This document shows positions 40,157 through 49,722 of a DNA stretch of 64,000 nucleotides, piece after piece. This DNA is from CAVPWP01 sp963709395. GTDB taxonomy: Bacteria > Pseudomonadota > Alphaproteobacteria > Rhodobacterales > Rhodobacteraceae. The DNA lies in contig CAVPWP010000016.1 in NCBI GenBank assembly GCA_963709395.1, positions 1 to 64,000 of the forward strand, written 5' to 3'. Every line of letters begins with the position of its first letter. Position 1 is the first letter of the stretch. The notes beneath the pieces were generated by a model, which did not search any database, was not told the DNA's origin, and saw nothing but the letters and a program-made list of their open reading frames with translations. The translations under genes were made by a program, and so were the position numbers.

Positions 40157-42689
40157 CTACTCGCGCGCACGCAGCACGCCCGCCGGACGACGCGAGAGGG
40201 GGCGCCAGGCGAAGGCCAGGCCCGCAAGCATCGTCGCCGCGATACCGGCCAGGACGATCGTCACCGCCGAGACCGGCTCGAACCGGAAATCGGTCTCCAT
40301 CACGAAGGTCGTGACCGCCCAGCCGGCAAACCCGCCCGCAAGGATCGCGACCACCCCCGCCGCTGCCCCCAGAATGGCCGAGCGCAGGGCGAAATTGGCC
40401 AGAATCGACCCGCGCGTGGCCCCGATGGTCTTGAGCACCGCCGCCTCGTAGGTGCGCGCCCGTTCGCCCGCGGCCGCCGCCCCGATCAGCACGATGCCGC
40501 CGGTGATCAGCGTGGCCAGCGCGCCGTAGGTCACCGCGGCCGCGATTCCCGCCAGCACCTCGGCCACGCGGTCGATGGCGTCGCGCACCCGGATCACGGT
40601 GACGTTGACATAGGTGTTCGACAGATCGCGCAGAATCGCCGGTTCCGCGGCTTCGTCGGCATAGATCGTGGCGATATGGGTATGCGGCGCACCTGCCAGC
40701 GCGTTCGGCGTCATCGACAGGACAAAGCCGATCCCGGCGGTCGAGAAATCCACCTCGCGGAAGCTGGTGATCTCGCCCCCGATATCGCGGCCAAGGACGT
40801 TGATCGTCAGGGTGTCGCCAAGGCTCAGCCCCATCTCCGCGGCTTCCTCGGCGGCAAAGCTGATCTCGGCCGGGCCGGAATGATCGGGCGCCCACCATGC
40901 GCCCGCCGTGATCTGGGTGCCCTCGGGCGGGGTGTCGGAATAGGTGATCCCCCGGTCGCCTTCCAGTACCCAGTGGTCGCCCGCGACCTCGGCCGCCGGG
41001 CGCCCGTTGATTTCGGTGATCACCCCGCGCAGCATGGGCGCGCTTTCGACCCTTGTCACCGCCGGGTTGGCATCCAGCCCCGCGCGGAAATCGTCGATCT
41101 GCGCGTTCTGGATGTCGACGACGAAGAACGACGGGGCCACGTCGGGCAGGTCGCGCTCGATCGCGGCGCGCAGGTTCCAGTCGATCTGGCCCACCGCCGC
41201 CAGCACCGTCAGGCCAAGCCCAAGCGACAGGACGACCGACACCGCCTCGCCCCCCGGCCCGCCGACCGACCCCAGCGCAAGGCGCGGGATGGTGCGCCCG
41301 CGCAGCATCTTCGAGCGCGCCAGCCGGGCGGCCAGCCAGCGCACACCCCAGGCCGCCAGAACCAGCAGAAGGAACGCACCCACAAGGCCCACGGCCGACC
41401 ATAGCGTGAGCCGCACGAAGCCCCGAGAACAGCGCCGCCAGCCCCACGAGTGCGGCAAAGATCACCGCCATCGTCACCAGCCAGACAGGGCGCGGCAATG
41501 TGCGGGCCGGGGCTGCGATATCGCGGAAGAGGGCTGCCGCCCGCACCTCTTCGGTGCGCGCCAGCGGCCAGAGCGTGAAAAGGAGCGCCGCAAGCAGGCC
41601 GTAGATCGCCGCCTCGGCCAACGCACCGGGATGAACCCCAAAGACTGCGGGCACCGGCAGGCGCGCCTCGATCAGGGGGGCCAGTGCCAGCGGCAACACC
41701 GCCCCCAGCGCCAGCCCCACCGCGACACCCACAAGCGTCAGCACCCCGATCTGGGCAAAATAGGTCAGGAAGATCGTCCGGGACTCGGCCCCCAGCGTCT
41801 TGAGCGTGGCGATCACGGCCGTCTTCTCGTCGAGGTAAGACCGCACCGCCGCCGACACACCCACCCCGCCCACGGCCAGCCCCGCCAGTCCCACGAGGAC
41901 AAGGAACGCCCCGAGGCGGTCCACGAACTCGGCCACGCCGGGCGCGCCGTTGCGCCGGTCGCGCCAGCGGATGCCGGGCCCGAACGCCGCCTCGGCCTCG
42001 GCGCGGAAGGCGTCGAGGTCGGTGTCGGGCGCAAGGCGCATCCGGTACTGCGTGTCGAAGAGCGTGCCGGGCTGCAAGAGGCCCGACTGGCCCAGATCCG
42101 CCGTCAGAACCAGCGTGCGCGGACCAAGGCCGAACCCGCCCTCGGCGGCATCCGGTTCACGGACGATCGCAGCGGCCAGAATGAAGTCCTGTGTGCCAAG
42201 GCGAAAGACCTCTCCCACCTCCAGCCCCAGCCGCGCGATGAGCACCGGGTCCATCACCGCGCCGGGCAGACCGCCCTGCCCAGCCAGCGCCTCGTCCAGC
42301 GGCAGCGGCGGGTCGAGCACCATCGCGCCGTAAAGCGGATAGGCCGCATCGACGCCCTTGACCTGCGTGAGCCCGCGCTCGGCCTCGTCGCCGCGCGGCA
42401 CCACCGCCATCGAGCGGAAATCCACGATCTCGGACACCTCGGCGGCATTGGCGTCGAGCCAGGCGCGCTCGGCGTCTTCGGCGAAGCGATAGGTCAGCGT
42501 GACCGAGGCGTCGCCACCAAGGATCGACGCGCCTTCGCGCTCAAGCCCGGTTGCGATGCTCTCGCGCACGCTGCCGACGGCGGCGATGGCCGCCACGCCC
42601 AGTGCCAGGCAGGCCAGAAAGACGCGAAAGCCCTTGAGGCCGCCGCGCAACTCGCGCCGCGCGATCCGAAGCGGGACGGGAAGGGTCAT
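40157..42689 (-). CDS. FtsX-like ABC transporter permease, frameshifted once
   Basis: A large permease of the YbbP/FtsX-like type, about 843 residues, with N-terminal helix, long periplasmic domain, helices at about 256-380, a repeat of the same unit and C-terminal helices. It starts MTLPVPLRIARRELRGGLKG and ends GVLRARE. After LVGLAALFSG the sequence continues in another frame as FVRLTLWSAVGLVGAFLLLV. One extra base in the CCCC at 41421-41424 accounts for it. Its start overlaps the ATPase stop by four bases. Such pairs extract or export lipophilic substrates or lipoproteins from the inner membrane; a GDSL esterase beside YbbAP is the classical TesA-YbbAP arrangement. Confidence 0.85.
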
Positions 42690-43384
42690 TCGGCGGCGGC
42701 CCGCGCTGTTTCGGCCTCGTCGATCCGGCCGTCGCGCAGACGCACGATCCGGTCGCAGCGCGCGGCAAGCTCGGGCGCGTGCGTCACCAGCACCAGCGTC
42801 GCCCCATGCCGGTCGCGCAGCCCGAAGAGCAGGTCCATGATCGCCTCGCCCGTGGTGCCGTCGAGGTTCCCCGTGGGCTCATCCGCCAGAAGAATGTGCG
42901 GCCGTGGCGCCGCGGCGCGGGCCAGCGCCACGCGCTGCTGTTCTCCGCCCGACATCTGCGCGGGGTAATGGGTCAGCCGGCTTCCCAGCCCCACCGCGCG
43001 CAACTCGGCCTCGGCGCGTTCGAAGGCGTCGGGCGCGCCCGCCAGTTCGAGGGGTGTCGCGACATTCTCGACCGCGGTCATCGTCGGAATGAGGTGGAAG
43101 GATTGGAAAACGACGCCCATATGTTCCCGGCGAAAGCGGGCCAGCGCGTCCTCGTTCAGCCGCGTCAGGTCCCGGCCAAGGGCGGTGACCGATCCGCCGG
43201 TCGCGCGTTCGAGCCCGCCCATGAGCATGAGGAGAGACGACTTGCCCGATCCCGACGGCCCCACCAGACCCAGAGTCTCGCCCTGTGCCACGTCCATCGT
43301 GATGCCGCGCAGGATATCGACCTGGCCCGCGTTGCCGGTCAGCGACAGGCGCGCGTCGCGCATCGAAAGGATGGGGTCTGCCAT
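42686..43384 (-). CDS. ABC transporter ATP-binding protein (YbbA/LolD-like)
   Basis: A 232-residue ATPase that powers the FtsX-like permease. Walker A is GLVGPSGSGKSSLLMLMGGL, the Q loop GVVFQSFHLIPTMTAVENVA, the signature MSGGEQQRVALARA, Walker B ILLADEPTGNLD and the switch His LVLVTHAPELA. I chose ATG 43384 (MADPILSMRDARLSLTG). That codon overlaps the start of the divergent esterase gene by two bases, so an internal ATG at 43363 is a possible alternative. Confidence 0.9.
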   Translation of the reverse strand: MADPILSMRDARLSLTGNAGQVDILRGITMDVAQGETLGLVGPSGSGKSSLLMLMGGLERATGGSVTALGRDLTRLNEDALARFRREHMGVVFQSFHLIPTMTAVENVATPLELAGAPDAFERAEAELRAVGLGSRLTHYPAQMSGGEQQRVALARAAAPRPHILLADEPTGNLDGTTGEAIMDLLFGLRDRHGATLVLVTHAPELAARCDRIVRLRDGRIDEAETARAAAE

Positions 43385-44069
43385 GGGGTCGGTCCTGCTT
43401 TCTGCCGTGTCCTTCGGATATGGGGCAATCGCCGCCGCGCGCAACCTTGCTGCGGCCCTTCTGGTCACCGCGGCGGCGGCGCAGGCCGACCCGGTGACGG
43501 TGGCCGCGCTTGGCGACAGCCTGACCCAGGGCTATGGCCTGCCGCCCGAACAGGGCTTCGTTCCGCAACTCCAGCGCTGGCTCGATGCGCGCGGCGCGGA
43601 TGCGACCATCCTGAATGCGGGCGTGTCCGGCGATACGACCGCCGGTGGACTGGCCCGGGTCGACTGGACCCTGACGCCTGACGTCGGCGCGCTGATCGTG
43701 GCGCTTGGCGGAAACGACATGCTGCGCGGCCTCGATCCGGGCGCGGCACGGGCGAACCTGGCCGGCATCCTCGACGCGGCCGCCGCCAGCGATGTGCCCG
43801 TCCTTCTGATCGGGATGGAGGCGCCGGGAAACTACGGACCGGACTACAAGACCGCCTTCGACGCGGCCTATGCCGAGCTTGCGGCCGAGTATGACGCGGT
43901 GCTGCATCCCAACTTCCTGCGGGCCCTGACGACGGACACCGATCTCGGCACCGCACTGCGCCGCTACATGCAGCCCGACGGCATTCACCCAAATGCCGAG
44001 GGTGTGGCGCTGATCGTGGAGGATGTCGGGCCTTCGGTGCTCGCCCTCATCGAGCAGGCGGCGGACTAG
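43383..44069 (+). CDS. Periplasmic GDSL-family arylesterase (TesA-like)
   Basis: A 228-residue SGNH hydrolase acting on acyl esters or thioesters in the periplasm. The start MGSVLLSAVSFGYGAIAAAR leads into a signal peptide ending near AAAAQADP. Block I is VAALGDSLTQGYGLPPEQG with the nucleophilic Ser, block II NAGVSGDTTAGG, block III IVALGGNDMLRGLD with the oxyanion Asn, and block V PDGIHPNAEG with the catalytic Asp and His. It is divergent from the YbbA-like ATPase gene, matching the conserved tesA/ybbA pairing. The stop overlaps the ccoS stop on the other strand. Confidence 0.92.
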   Translation: MGSVLLSAVSFGYGAIAAARNLAAALLVTAAAAQADPVTVAALGDSLTQGYGLPPEQGFVPQLQRWLDARGADATILNAGVSGDTTAGGLARVDWTLTPDVGALIVALGGNDMLRGLDPGAARANLAGILDAAAASDVPVLLIGMEAPGNYGPDYKTAFDAAYAELAAEYDAVLHPNFLRALTTDTDLGTALRRYMQPDGIHPNAEGVALIVEDVGPSVLALIEQAAD

Positions 44070-44224
44070 CCTTTCGGCTTATCGTCGTACTGGTCGCTGA
44101 GGATGCGGTGGCTGTCGCCTTCGGGGTCGTCGTATTGCTTGGTCTTCATCGTCCAGAAGAACGCGATCAGCCCGACACCGCCCAGGAAGAGCGAAATCGG
44201 GATGAGGAAGACCAAAACCTCCAT
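44066..44224 (-). CDS. ccoS: CcoS, cbb3 oxidase assembly/maturation protein
   Basis: A 52-residue single-helix membrane protein, starting MEVLVFLIPISLFLGGVG, with the core LIAFFWTMKTKQYDDPEGDS that is diagnostic of FixS/CcoS. In Rhodobacter it is needed for insertion of haem or copper into the cbb3 oxidase. Its ATG overlaps the stop of ccoI, the last step of the ccoGHIS operon. Confidence 0.93.
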   Translation of the reverse strand: MEVLVFLIPISLFLGGVGLIAFFWTMKTKQYDDPEGDSHRILSDQYDDKPKG

Positions 44225-46416
44225 CACCGCACCCGCAGCGCGTTGAGCGACACCGTGATCGACGAGGCCGACATGGCGATCGCCGCGATGAACGGGGTGA
44301 CGAAGCCCAGAAGGGCGATCGGTACGGCCACGACGTTGTAGATCGTCGAGATCGTGAAGTTCTCCTTGATCCGCTTGCGCGCCTTCACGGCGGTCTCGAC
44401 GGCATCCGAGATCGGGGCAAGGTCATTGCCCAGAAGCACGATGTCGGACGCCACCCGCGCGGCATCGAGCGCCGAGGCGGGCGAGATCGACACATGTGCA
44501 GCCGCAAGCGCCGCGGTGTCGTTGAGACCGTCGCCCACCATCAGCACCTTGTGGCCCTCCCGCGCGAGATCAGCGACCCGCGCCGCCTTTTCGGCGGGAA
44601 GCGCCTCGGCCAGAACCTCGTCGATGCCGATCCTCTCGGCAAAGGCGCGCACGGCGGCCTCGGCATCGCCCGACACCAAAAGGATCCGCTTGCCCTGCGC
44701 CCTGAGCGCCCCCACGACCTCTGCCGCGCCCGGACGCAGCCGGTCGGTGAAGGCAAACTCGACAGGCGGCGCCGCGCCGATCTGAAGCCAGGTCGCGGTG
44801 CGACCCGACCCCTCGACCCCGATCCACGAGGCCCGACCCAGACGGGCGCGTTCGCCGCGCACCGTCGCCTCGACGCCGTGACCGGGCAGTTCGCGCAGCC
44901 CCTCGGCTTGCGCGGCCCGAATGCCGGCCGCCCGTGCCGCTTGCGCCAGCGACAGCGCCAGCGGATGCGACGAAGCCTCGGCCAGCGCCAGCGCGACCTC
45001 GAGGTCGCGGCGCGGCACATCGCCCAGCCCCGCGGGCTCGGGTGCGCCCATGGTCAGGGTGCCGGTCTTGTCGAAGACGACCGTGTCGACCTCGGCCAGA
45101 CGTTCAAGCGCGGTTCCGTCCTTGATCAGCAGCCCCTTGCGGAACAGCCGGCCCGACGCCGCCGTGGTCACCGCGGGCACGGCCAGCCCCATGGCGCAGG
45201 GGCAGGTGATGATCAGCGTCGCCACCGCGATGTTCAGCGACAGCCGCAGATCGCCGCCCGAAATCCACATCCACGCAAGGAACGCGCCCAGCGCCAGCAG
45301 ATGAACCACCGGCGCATAGGCCCGCGCCGCCCGGTCGGCCAGCGACGAGTAATTCGCCCGCCCGCTTTCGGCCACCGCCACCAGATCGGCGATGCGATGC
45401 AGCGACGTGTCGCGGCCCGAGGCCGTGACCCGGACCAGAAGCGGCCCGGTCAGGTTGACCTCGCCCGCGCTGACCGCGGTGTCCCGACCGGCGAAGGCCG
45501 GCAGGCTTTCGCCCGTCATCAGCGACCGGTCGAGTTCGCTCTCGCCGTCGATGACCACTCCGTCGACGGGGATGCGCCCGCCCGGCCGCACCCGCACGAC
45601 GTCGCCGGGGCGCAGGTCGGCGGCATAGACCTCGGCCTCAACCCCGTCGGTGACACGCAGGGCCTTCGGCACTTCGAGCGCGGCCAGTTCCTCGGCCGCC
45701 GACCGGGCCGAGGCCCGCGTCCGATGGTCGAGGTAGCGGCCCAGCAGCAGGAAGAACACCAGCGACAGCGCCGCGTCGAAATAGGCATGGTGGCCGTGCA
45801 GCTGCGTTTCCCAGAGCGACAGCGCCAGCGCCAGGATCAGCGCCAGCGAGATCGGCACATCCATGTTCAGCCGCCAGCCCTTCAGGGCCGACAGCGCGCT
45901 GCGATAGAACGGAACCCCCGCGAAGATCACGGCGGGGATGGCGATCGCACCGGACAGCCAATGGAACATATCCCGCGTCACGCCCTCGGCCCCGGCCCAG
46001 ATCGCCACCGACAGGAGCATGACGTTCATGTTGGCGAAGAAGGCCACCGCAAGCCGCATCGCGAGATCCCGCCCGGCCTTGTCGGTGGTCGTGGCGGCAA
46101 GGGCGGTGGCGTCAAGCTCGTGGGCCTCGTAGCCCACGGTTTGCAGTCGTGCGATGAGGTCGTCCGCCGTCACCCCGGGTGCCGCCTCGATGCTGGCGCG
46201 CCGCAAGGTGAGGTTCACCCGCGCCGATGACACGCCCGGCACCGCGTTCAGCGCCCGTTCGACCCCCGAAATGCAGCCTGCGCAATGGATCGACGGCAGC
46301 GACAACTGGATCTGCGCCGGCCCCTCGGGCGCCGACCGGTCGCGAAGATCGGCCGCGTCCGGAAGGGCCACGCAGGCCGGGCAGGCCGCCGGGTGCGGGG
46401 TTTCGGCAAGGGCCAT
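44224..46416 (-). CDS. ccoI: CcoI, copper-exporting P1B-type ATPase
   Basis: A 730-residue heavy-metal ATPase that supplies copper for the binuclear centre of cbb3 oxidase. The N-terminal metal-binding domain has SIHCAGCISGVE, and a CPAC motif lies near residue 12 (PAACPACVALPD). Further features are the CPC ion path ITCPCAMGLAVPA, phosphorylation site VFDKTGTLTMG, SSHPLAL (HP locus), MTGESLP and MVGDGLNDTAAL. Eight membrane segments fit. It starts two bases after the ccoH stop. Full length and undamaged. Confidence 0.94.
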   Translation of the reverse strand: MALAETPHPAACPACVALPDAADLRDRSAPEGPAQIQLSLPSIHCAGCISGVERALNAVPGVSSARVNLTLRRASIEAAPGVTADDLIARLQTVGYEAHELDATALAATTTDKAGRDLAMRLAVAFFANMNVMLLSVAIWAGAEGVTRDMFHWLSGAIAIPAVIFAGVPFYRSALSALKGWRLNMDVPISLALILALALSLWETQLHGHHAYFDAALSLVFFLLLGRYLDHRTRASARSAAEELAALEVPKALRVTDGVEAEVYAADLRPGDVVRVRPGGRIPVDGVVIDGESELDRSLMTGESLPAFAGRDTAVSAGEVNLTGPLLVRVTASGRDTSLHRIADLVAVAESGRANYSSLADRAARAYAPVVHLLALGAFLAWMWISGGDLRLSLNIAVATLIITCPCAMGLAVPAVTTAASGRLFRKGLLIKDGTALERLAEVDTVVFDKTGTLTMGAPEPAGLGDVPRRDLEVALALAEASSHPLALSLAQAARAAGIRAAQAEGLRELPGHGVEATVRGERARLGRASWIGVEGSGRTATWLQIGAAPPVEFAFTDRLRPGAAEVVGALRAQGKRILLVSGDAEAAVRAFAERIGIDEVLAEALPAEKAARVADLAREGHKVLMVGDGLNDTAALAAAHVSISPASALDAARVASDIVLLGNDLAPISDAVETAVKARKRIKENFTISTIYNVVAVPIALLGFVTPFIAAIAMSASSITVSLNALRVR

Positions 46417-46418
46417 CG

Positions 46419-46877
46419 CTACCTCTTGAACAGCACGATGCGTTGCCGGAAGGGCGTCCCGTCGGGCGCCACCGCCGTCATGCGCAGGTTCCAGTTGCCC
46501 GGGTTCAGCTCTTCGGTCGCGACATAGTCGCCATCGCGAAAGACGAACGCGGGCGTGCGATCTTCGCCCGTATGGGTCGCCCGCCCCAGCGTCGCGTCAA
46601 GCGACGACACCATGACGGGGTTCCCGTCGCTGTCACGGATCGACAGCCGCACGATGTCGCCCTCGATATCGGCCTTCACGTCCCAGCCCAATGCCAGCTG
46701 AGCCGCGCGATCCGCGTCGAAATTCTGGCTTGCGACATAGGAGTTCTTGGTCTCGAGGCCGGGGAAGGTCGAAAGCGCGTTGTAGGCCATGAAAAGGTTC
46801 ACCGCGATGATCAGCCCGAAGGCGGACACCATGCCGATGAGGACGTGCTTTCCTGTAATCTCTCGAATGGCCATCAC
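46419..46877 (-). CDS. ccoH: CcoH/FixH, cbb3 oxidase assembly protein
   Basis: A 152-residue membrane-anchored protein. It starts MMAIREITGKHVLIGMVSAF, with a transmembrane helix at about 11-31, followed by FMAYNALSTFPGLETKNSYV, the conserved FixH stretch, and a periplasmic domain. It helps stabilise CcoN during assembly. The start overlaps the ccoG stop (ATGA type). Confidence 0.92.
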   Translation of the reverse strand: MMAIREITGKHVLIGMVSAFGLIIAVNLFMAYNALSTFPGLETKNSYVASQNFDADRAAQLALGWDVKADIEGDIVRLSIRDSDGNPVMVSSLDATLGRATHTGEDRTPAFVFRDGDYVATEELNPGNWNLRMTAVAPDGTPFRQRIVLFKR

Positions 46878-48424
46878 TGGACCCTCCCGTTGAAGATTGT
46901 GTCCTTGAACACCCTGTCGCCGCCGACCGTATCCTCGATCCAGAAGCGGAACTCGGTCCGCTCGCTCGTCGCGGGGTCCGACCCGGGCGGCGCCACCACA
47001 TAGACCCGCTGCAGGAGAAGCTCGTTGGCGGGAACCGTGACGGTCGTATCCGGCACCCCTTCTAGCTGGATCGCGAGCAACGGGTGGCCCGTCAGGCTCA
47101 GCCGGAAGGGGCGGTCATCGCCCTGCGAGTTCCGCAGGCGCACATCATAGGTGTTGCGGATCGTCCCGTCGGACAGGGTGACGAAGGTGGGGTTGCGGAT
47201 TGGCGCGACCGTGACCGACAGATCCTGGCGGATGAACAGCGCAAACACCAGCCCCGCCCCCACCAGCGTCCAGAGGACGGTATAGAGGATCGTGCGCGGC
47301 CGGAAGATATGCTGCCAGATCGGCTTTGGCGGCTCACCGGCACGTTCGCGCACTTCGTCGGTCAGGGCGATATAGTCGATCAGCCCGCGCGGCTTGCCGA
47401 TCTTCTCCATCACGTCGTCGCAGGCGTCGATGCACAGCGCGCAGGTGATGCACTCAAGCTGCTGGCCGTTGCGGATGTCGATACCCATCGGGCAGACGTT
47501 CACACAGGCCATGCAGTCGATGCAGTCGCCGGGGCCGGCCTCCGCACCGGGGGGGATCTCCCCGCCGACGCGCTGTTCGCGGTTGGGGAACGGGGTCGAA
47601 GGATACTTGGCCTTGCCCGGACCCGCCGCCTGCGCCGCCACTTCGGCCGCTGCCGCCTCGGCAATGCTCTTGCGGCGCACGTTGCCCTTGCCGCGCGGTT
47701 CGCCCCGCCATTCGCGATAGGCAACGGTGATCGTGTCCTCGTCCATCATCGCAGCCTGGATGCGCGGCCAGGGGCACATGTAGATGCAGACCTGTTCGCG
47801 CGCGATGCCGCCAAAGAGAATCGTGGTGGCCGTCAGGATTGCCATCGTCGTGTAGGCGGCGGGATGAGCATTCAGCGTGACGAGGTCGCGCAGAAGCGTC
47901 GGCGCGTCCGCGAAATAGAAGACCCAGGCGCCGCCTGTGGCCAGACCGATGACCGCCCAGCTGAGATATTTCATGACCCGAAGGCGGAACTTGCGGAAAT
48001 CCATCTTGGCGTTCCAGAGCCTGACCCGGGCGTTGCGATCTCCTTCGATCCAACGTTCGACGAGGATGAAAAGATCGGTCCAGACCGTCTGCGGGCAGGT
48101 ATAGCCGCACCAGACCCTCCCCAGCGCCGAGGTGAACAGGAAAAGCCCAAGCCCCGCCATGATCAGAAGGCCCGCGACGAAATAGAACTCGTGCGGCCAG
48201 ATCTCGATCCAGAAGAAATAGAACCGGCGCCCCGCGAGGTCGATCAGCACCGCCTGGTCCGGCAGCGCAGGACCGCGATCCCAGCGGATCCACGGCGTGA
48301 GGTAGTAGATGCCAAGGGTGATTCCCATGATCCACCACTTCAGCGTGCGGAACTTGCCCTTCACGCGTCGTGGGAAAACAGGCTCGCGCGCTGCGTAAAG
48401 CGACTGGGGTTCTGAAGAACTCAT
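46874..48424 (-). CDS. ccoG: CcoG, polyferredoxin-like copper reductase for cbb3 assembly
   Basis: A 516-residue membrane protein with about five helices and two 4Fe-4S cluster motifs. The soluble domain reads DCIDCMACVNVCPMGIDIRN and ECITCALCIDACDDVMEKIG; VWCGYTCPQTVWTDLFILVE is an upstream membrane-proximal Cys pair, and REQVCIYMCPWPRIQ another. The C-terminal immunoglobulin-like domain (about 400-516) is typical. It reduces Cu(II) to Cu(I) for CcoI. It is the first gene of ccoGHIS, with an FNR-type site 59-72 bases upstream. Confidence 0.93.
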   Translation of the reverse strand: MSSSEPQSLYAAREPVFPRRVKGKFRTLKWWIMGITLGIYYLTPWIRWDRGPALPDQAVLIDLAGRRFYFFWIEIWPHEFYFVAGLLIMAGLGLFLFTSALGRVWCGYTCPQTVWTDLFILVERWIEGDRNARVRLWNAKMDFRKFRLRVMKYLSWAVIGLATGGAWVFYFADAPTLLRDLVTLNAHPAAYTTMAILTATTILFGGIAREQVCIYMCPWPRIQAAMMDEDTITVAYREWRGEPRGKGNVRRKSIAEAAAAEVAAQAAGPGKAKYPSTPFPNREQRVGGEIPPGAEAGPGDCIDCMACVNVCPMGIDIRNGQQLECITCALCIDACDDVMEKIGKPRGLIDYIALTDEVRERAGEPPKPIWQHIFRPRTILYTVLWTLVGAGLVFALFIRQDLSVTVAPIRNPTFVTLSDGTIRNTYDVRLRNSQGDDRPFRLSLTGHPLLAIQLEGVPDTTVTVPANELLLQRVYVVAPPGSDPATSERTEFRFWIEDTVGGDRVFKDTIFNGRVQ

Positions 48425-48482
48425 GGGGACTCCGAAGGATCTGTTCGCGCATCCTGTCTTTCACGCTGGCGGCCCGGCATCA

Positions 48483-48496
48483 TTGACCTAGGTCAA
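48483..48496 (-). promoter_or_regulatory. FNR/FixK-type site upstream of ccoG
   Basis: TTGACCTAGGTCAA is a perfect palindrome matching TTGAY-N4-RTCAA. It lies 59-72 bases ahead of the ccoG start, a fitting activator position for FnrL encoded at 54720-55463. Confidence 0.8.
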
Positions 48497-48614
48497 ACCG
48501 AAGCGGCGGTGCCCGAAAGCACCGCCGCCCTTGGCACCGACCCTGGGGAAACGCGCGAACAGGATCCGGGGTCGGCGCCGGCTTCCAGGCGGATTGACCG
48601 CCTGAAACCGCTAT

Positions 48615-49493
48615 TTACTCACCGCCGCCCAACTGGTGGACATAGGCCGCGGCAGCCCGCACCTCGGCTTCGGACAAGCGCATGCCCCAGGCCGGCATGA
48701 TTCCGAAACGACTGTAGATCACGGTTTCACGCAGGGTCTCCGGATCGCCACCGTAGAGCCAGATCGCATCGGTTAGGTTCGGCGCCCCCTGAAACCGGTC
48801 CCCGGTTCCGTCTTCCATGTGACAGGCAGAGCATTGTTCGAGGAAGATCACCGACCCCGCCTCCGCCAGTGCCGCGTCGTGCTCCTGACCCGAGATCGCA
48901 AGGACATGGTTCACGACCTGGTCGATCTCCTCGGCTTCCAGCAGTTCGCCGAAGGCCGGCATCTGCGACCAATGCGCATCAGGATCCTGGTCGTTGCGGA
49001 TACCATGACGGATGGTGTAGGCGATCTCCTCCATCGTCGCACCCCAGAGCCAGTCGTCGTCCAGCAGGCTGGGATAGCCCGCCGCCTGCACGCCGGCCGC
49101 GCCGGACCCATGGCATTGCGAGCAATTGGCACGGAACACCGCCGACCCCTTGTCCACGGCATAGCTCGCAAGCTCGGGCATCTCGGGCAGTTCTGCCAGG
49201 TCGATCTCTTCAAGTTGAAGATTCAGCGGCGCATTGGCGGCATTCATCTGGTCGATTTCCTCCTGCACCTGCGCGCGGGTGGAATACCCCAGGATACCCG
49301 GCGTCGCATGCGTGACCATCGGCCATGCCGGGTAGAGGATCGTATAGATGATCGCCCAGATGATGGTGACGTAGAAGGTCCAGACCCACCAGCGCGGCAG
49401 CGGGTTGTTCCATTCCTCGATTCCATCCCAGGAATGGCCGGTCGTGCCATAGCCTTCTTCGTTGACCTTGTCCTTGTCTTTATCCGTGCTCAT
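48615..49493 (-). CDS. ccoP: CcoP, dihaem cytochrome c subunit of cbb3 oxidase
   Basis: A 292-residue subunit with one N-terminal membrane helix (WWVWTFYVTIIWAIIYTILY) preceded by HSWDGIEEWNNPLPRWW, the family signature. Two c-type haem sites are FRANCSQCHGSGAAGVQ (C-x2-CH) and FLEQCSACHMEDGTGDRFQG, with Met ligands in WSQMPAF and MPAWGMRL. It accepts electrons from soluble cytochrome c in the periplasm. The start overlaps the ccoQ stop. Confidence 0.94.
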   Translation of the reverse strand: MSTDKDKDKVNEEGYGTTGHSWDGIEEWNNPLPRWWVWTFYVTIIWAIIYTILYPAWPMVTHATPGILGYSTRAQVQEEIDQMNAANAPLNLQLEEIDLAELPEMPELASYAVDKGSAVFRANCSQCHGSGAAGVQAAGYPSLLDDDWLWGATMEEIAYTIRHGIRNDQDPDAHWSQMPAFGELLEAEEIDQVVNHVLAISGQEHDAALAEAGSVIFLEQCSACHMEDGTGDRFQGAPNLTDAIWLYGGDPETLRETVIYSRFGIMPAWGMRLSEAEVRAAAAYVHQLGGGE

Positions 49494-49711
49494 GTCCGCG
49501 CCTCCTTCTGGGTCGCGTCGGCTTCGTTGCCCCTGTCGATATCGGGGGCGGCCGGTTTGTCGTCATGCCGGAAGGGAATGTTCGCGCTGTCGCGGTGCAC
49601 CGCCTTGCTTCCCGGCCGGAAGGCCCAGACCACGGCGGCGATGAAGAACACGAACAACGCAAGAAGCATCCAGCTGTCGGCGATCTGTCGCAGAAGCGAA
49701 TAGGTGTCCAT
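49490..49711 (-). CDS. ccoQ: CcoQ, small cbb3 oxidase subunit
   Basis: A 73-residue protein: MDTYSLLRQIADSWMLLALF begins the single membrane helix, and VFFIAAVVWAFRPGSKAVHR is the conserved CcoQ/FixQ segment. A charged tail follows. It stabilises the complex against oxygen in Rhodobacter. The start at 49711 follows the ccoO stop by 11 bases. Confidence 0.92.
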   Translation of the reverse strand: MDTYSLLRQIADSWMLLALFVFFIAAVVWAFRPGSKAVHRDSANIPFRHDDKPAAPDIDRGNEADATQKEART

Positions 49712-49722
49712 TCTCGCCCTCC

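Noticed and set aside
40944..42968. A 674-residue plus-strand open frame opposite the ABC permease
   Set aside because: Low-complexity Arg/Gln-rich translation with no motif; the minus strand holds the recognised permease.
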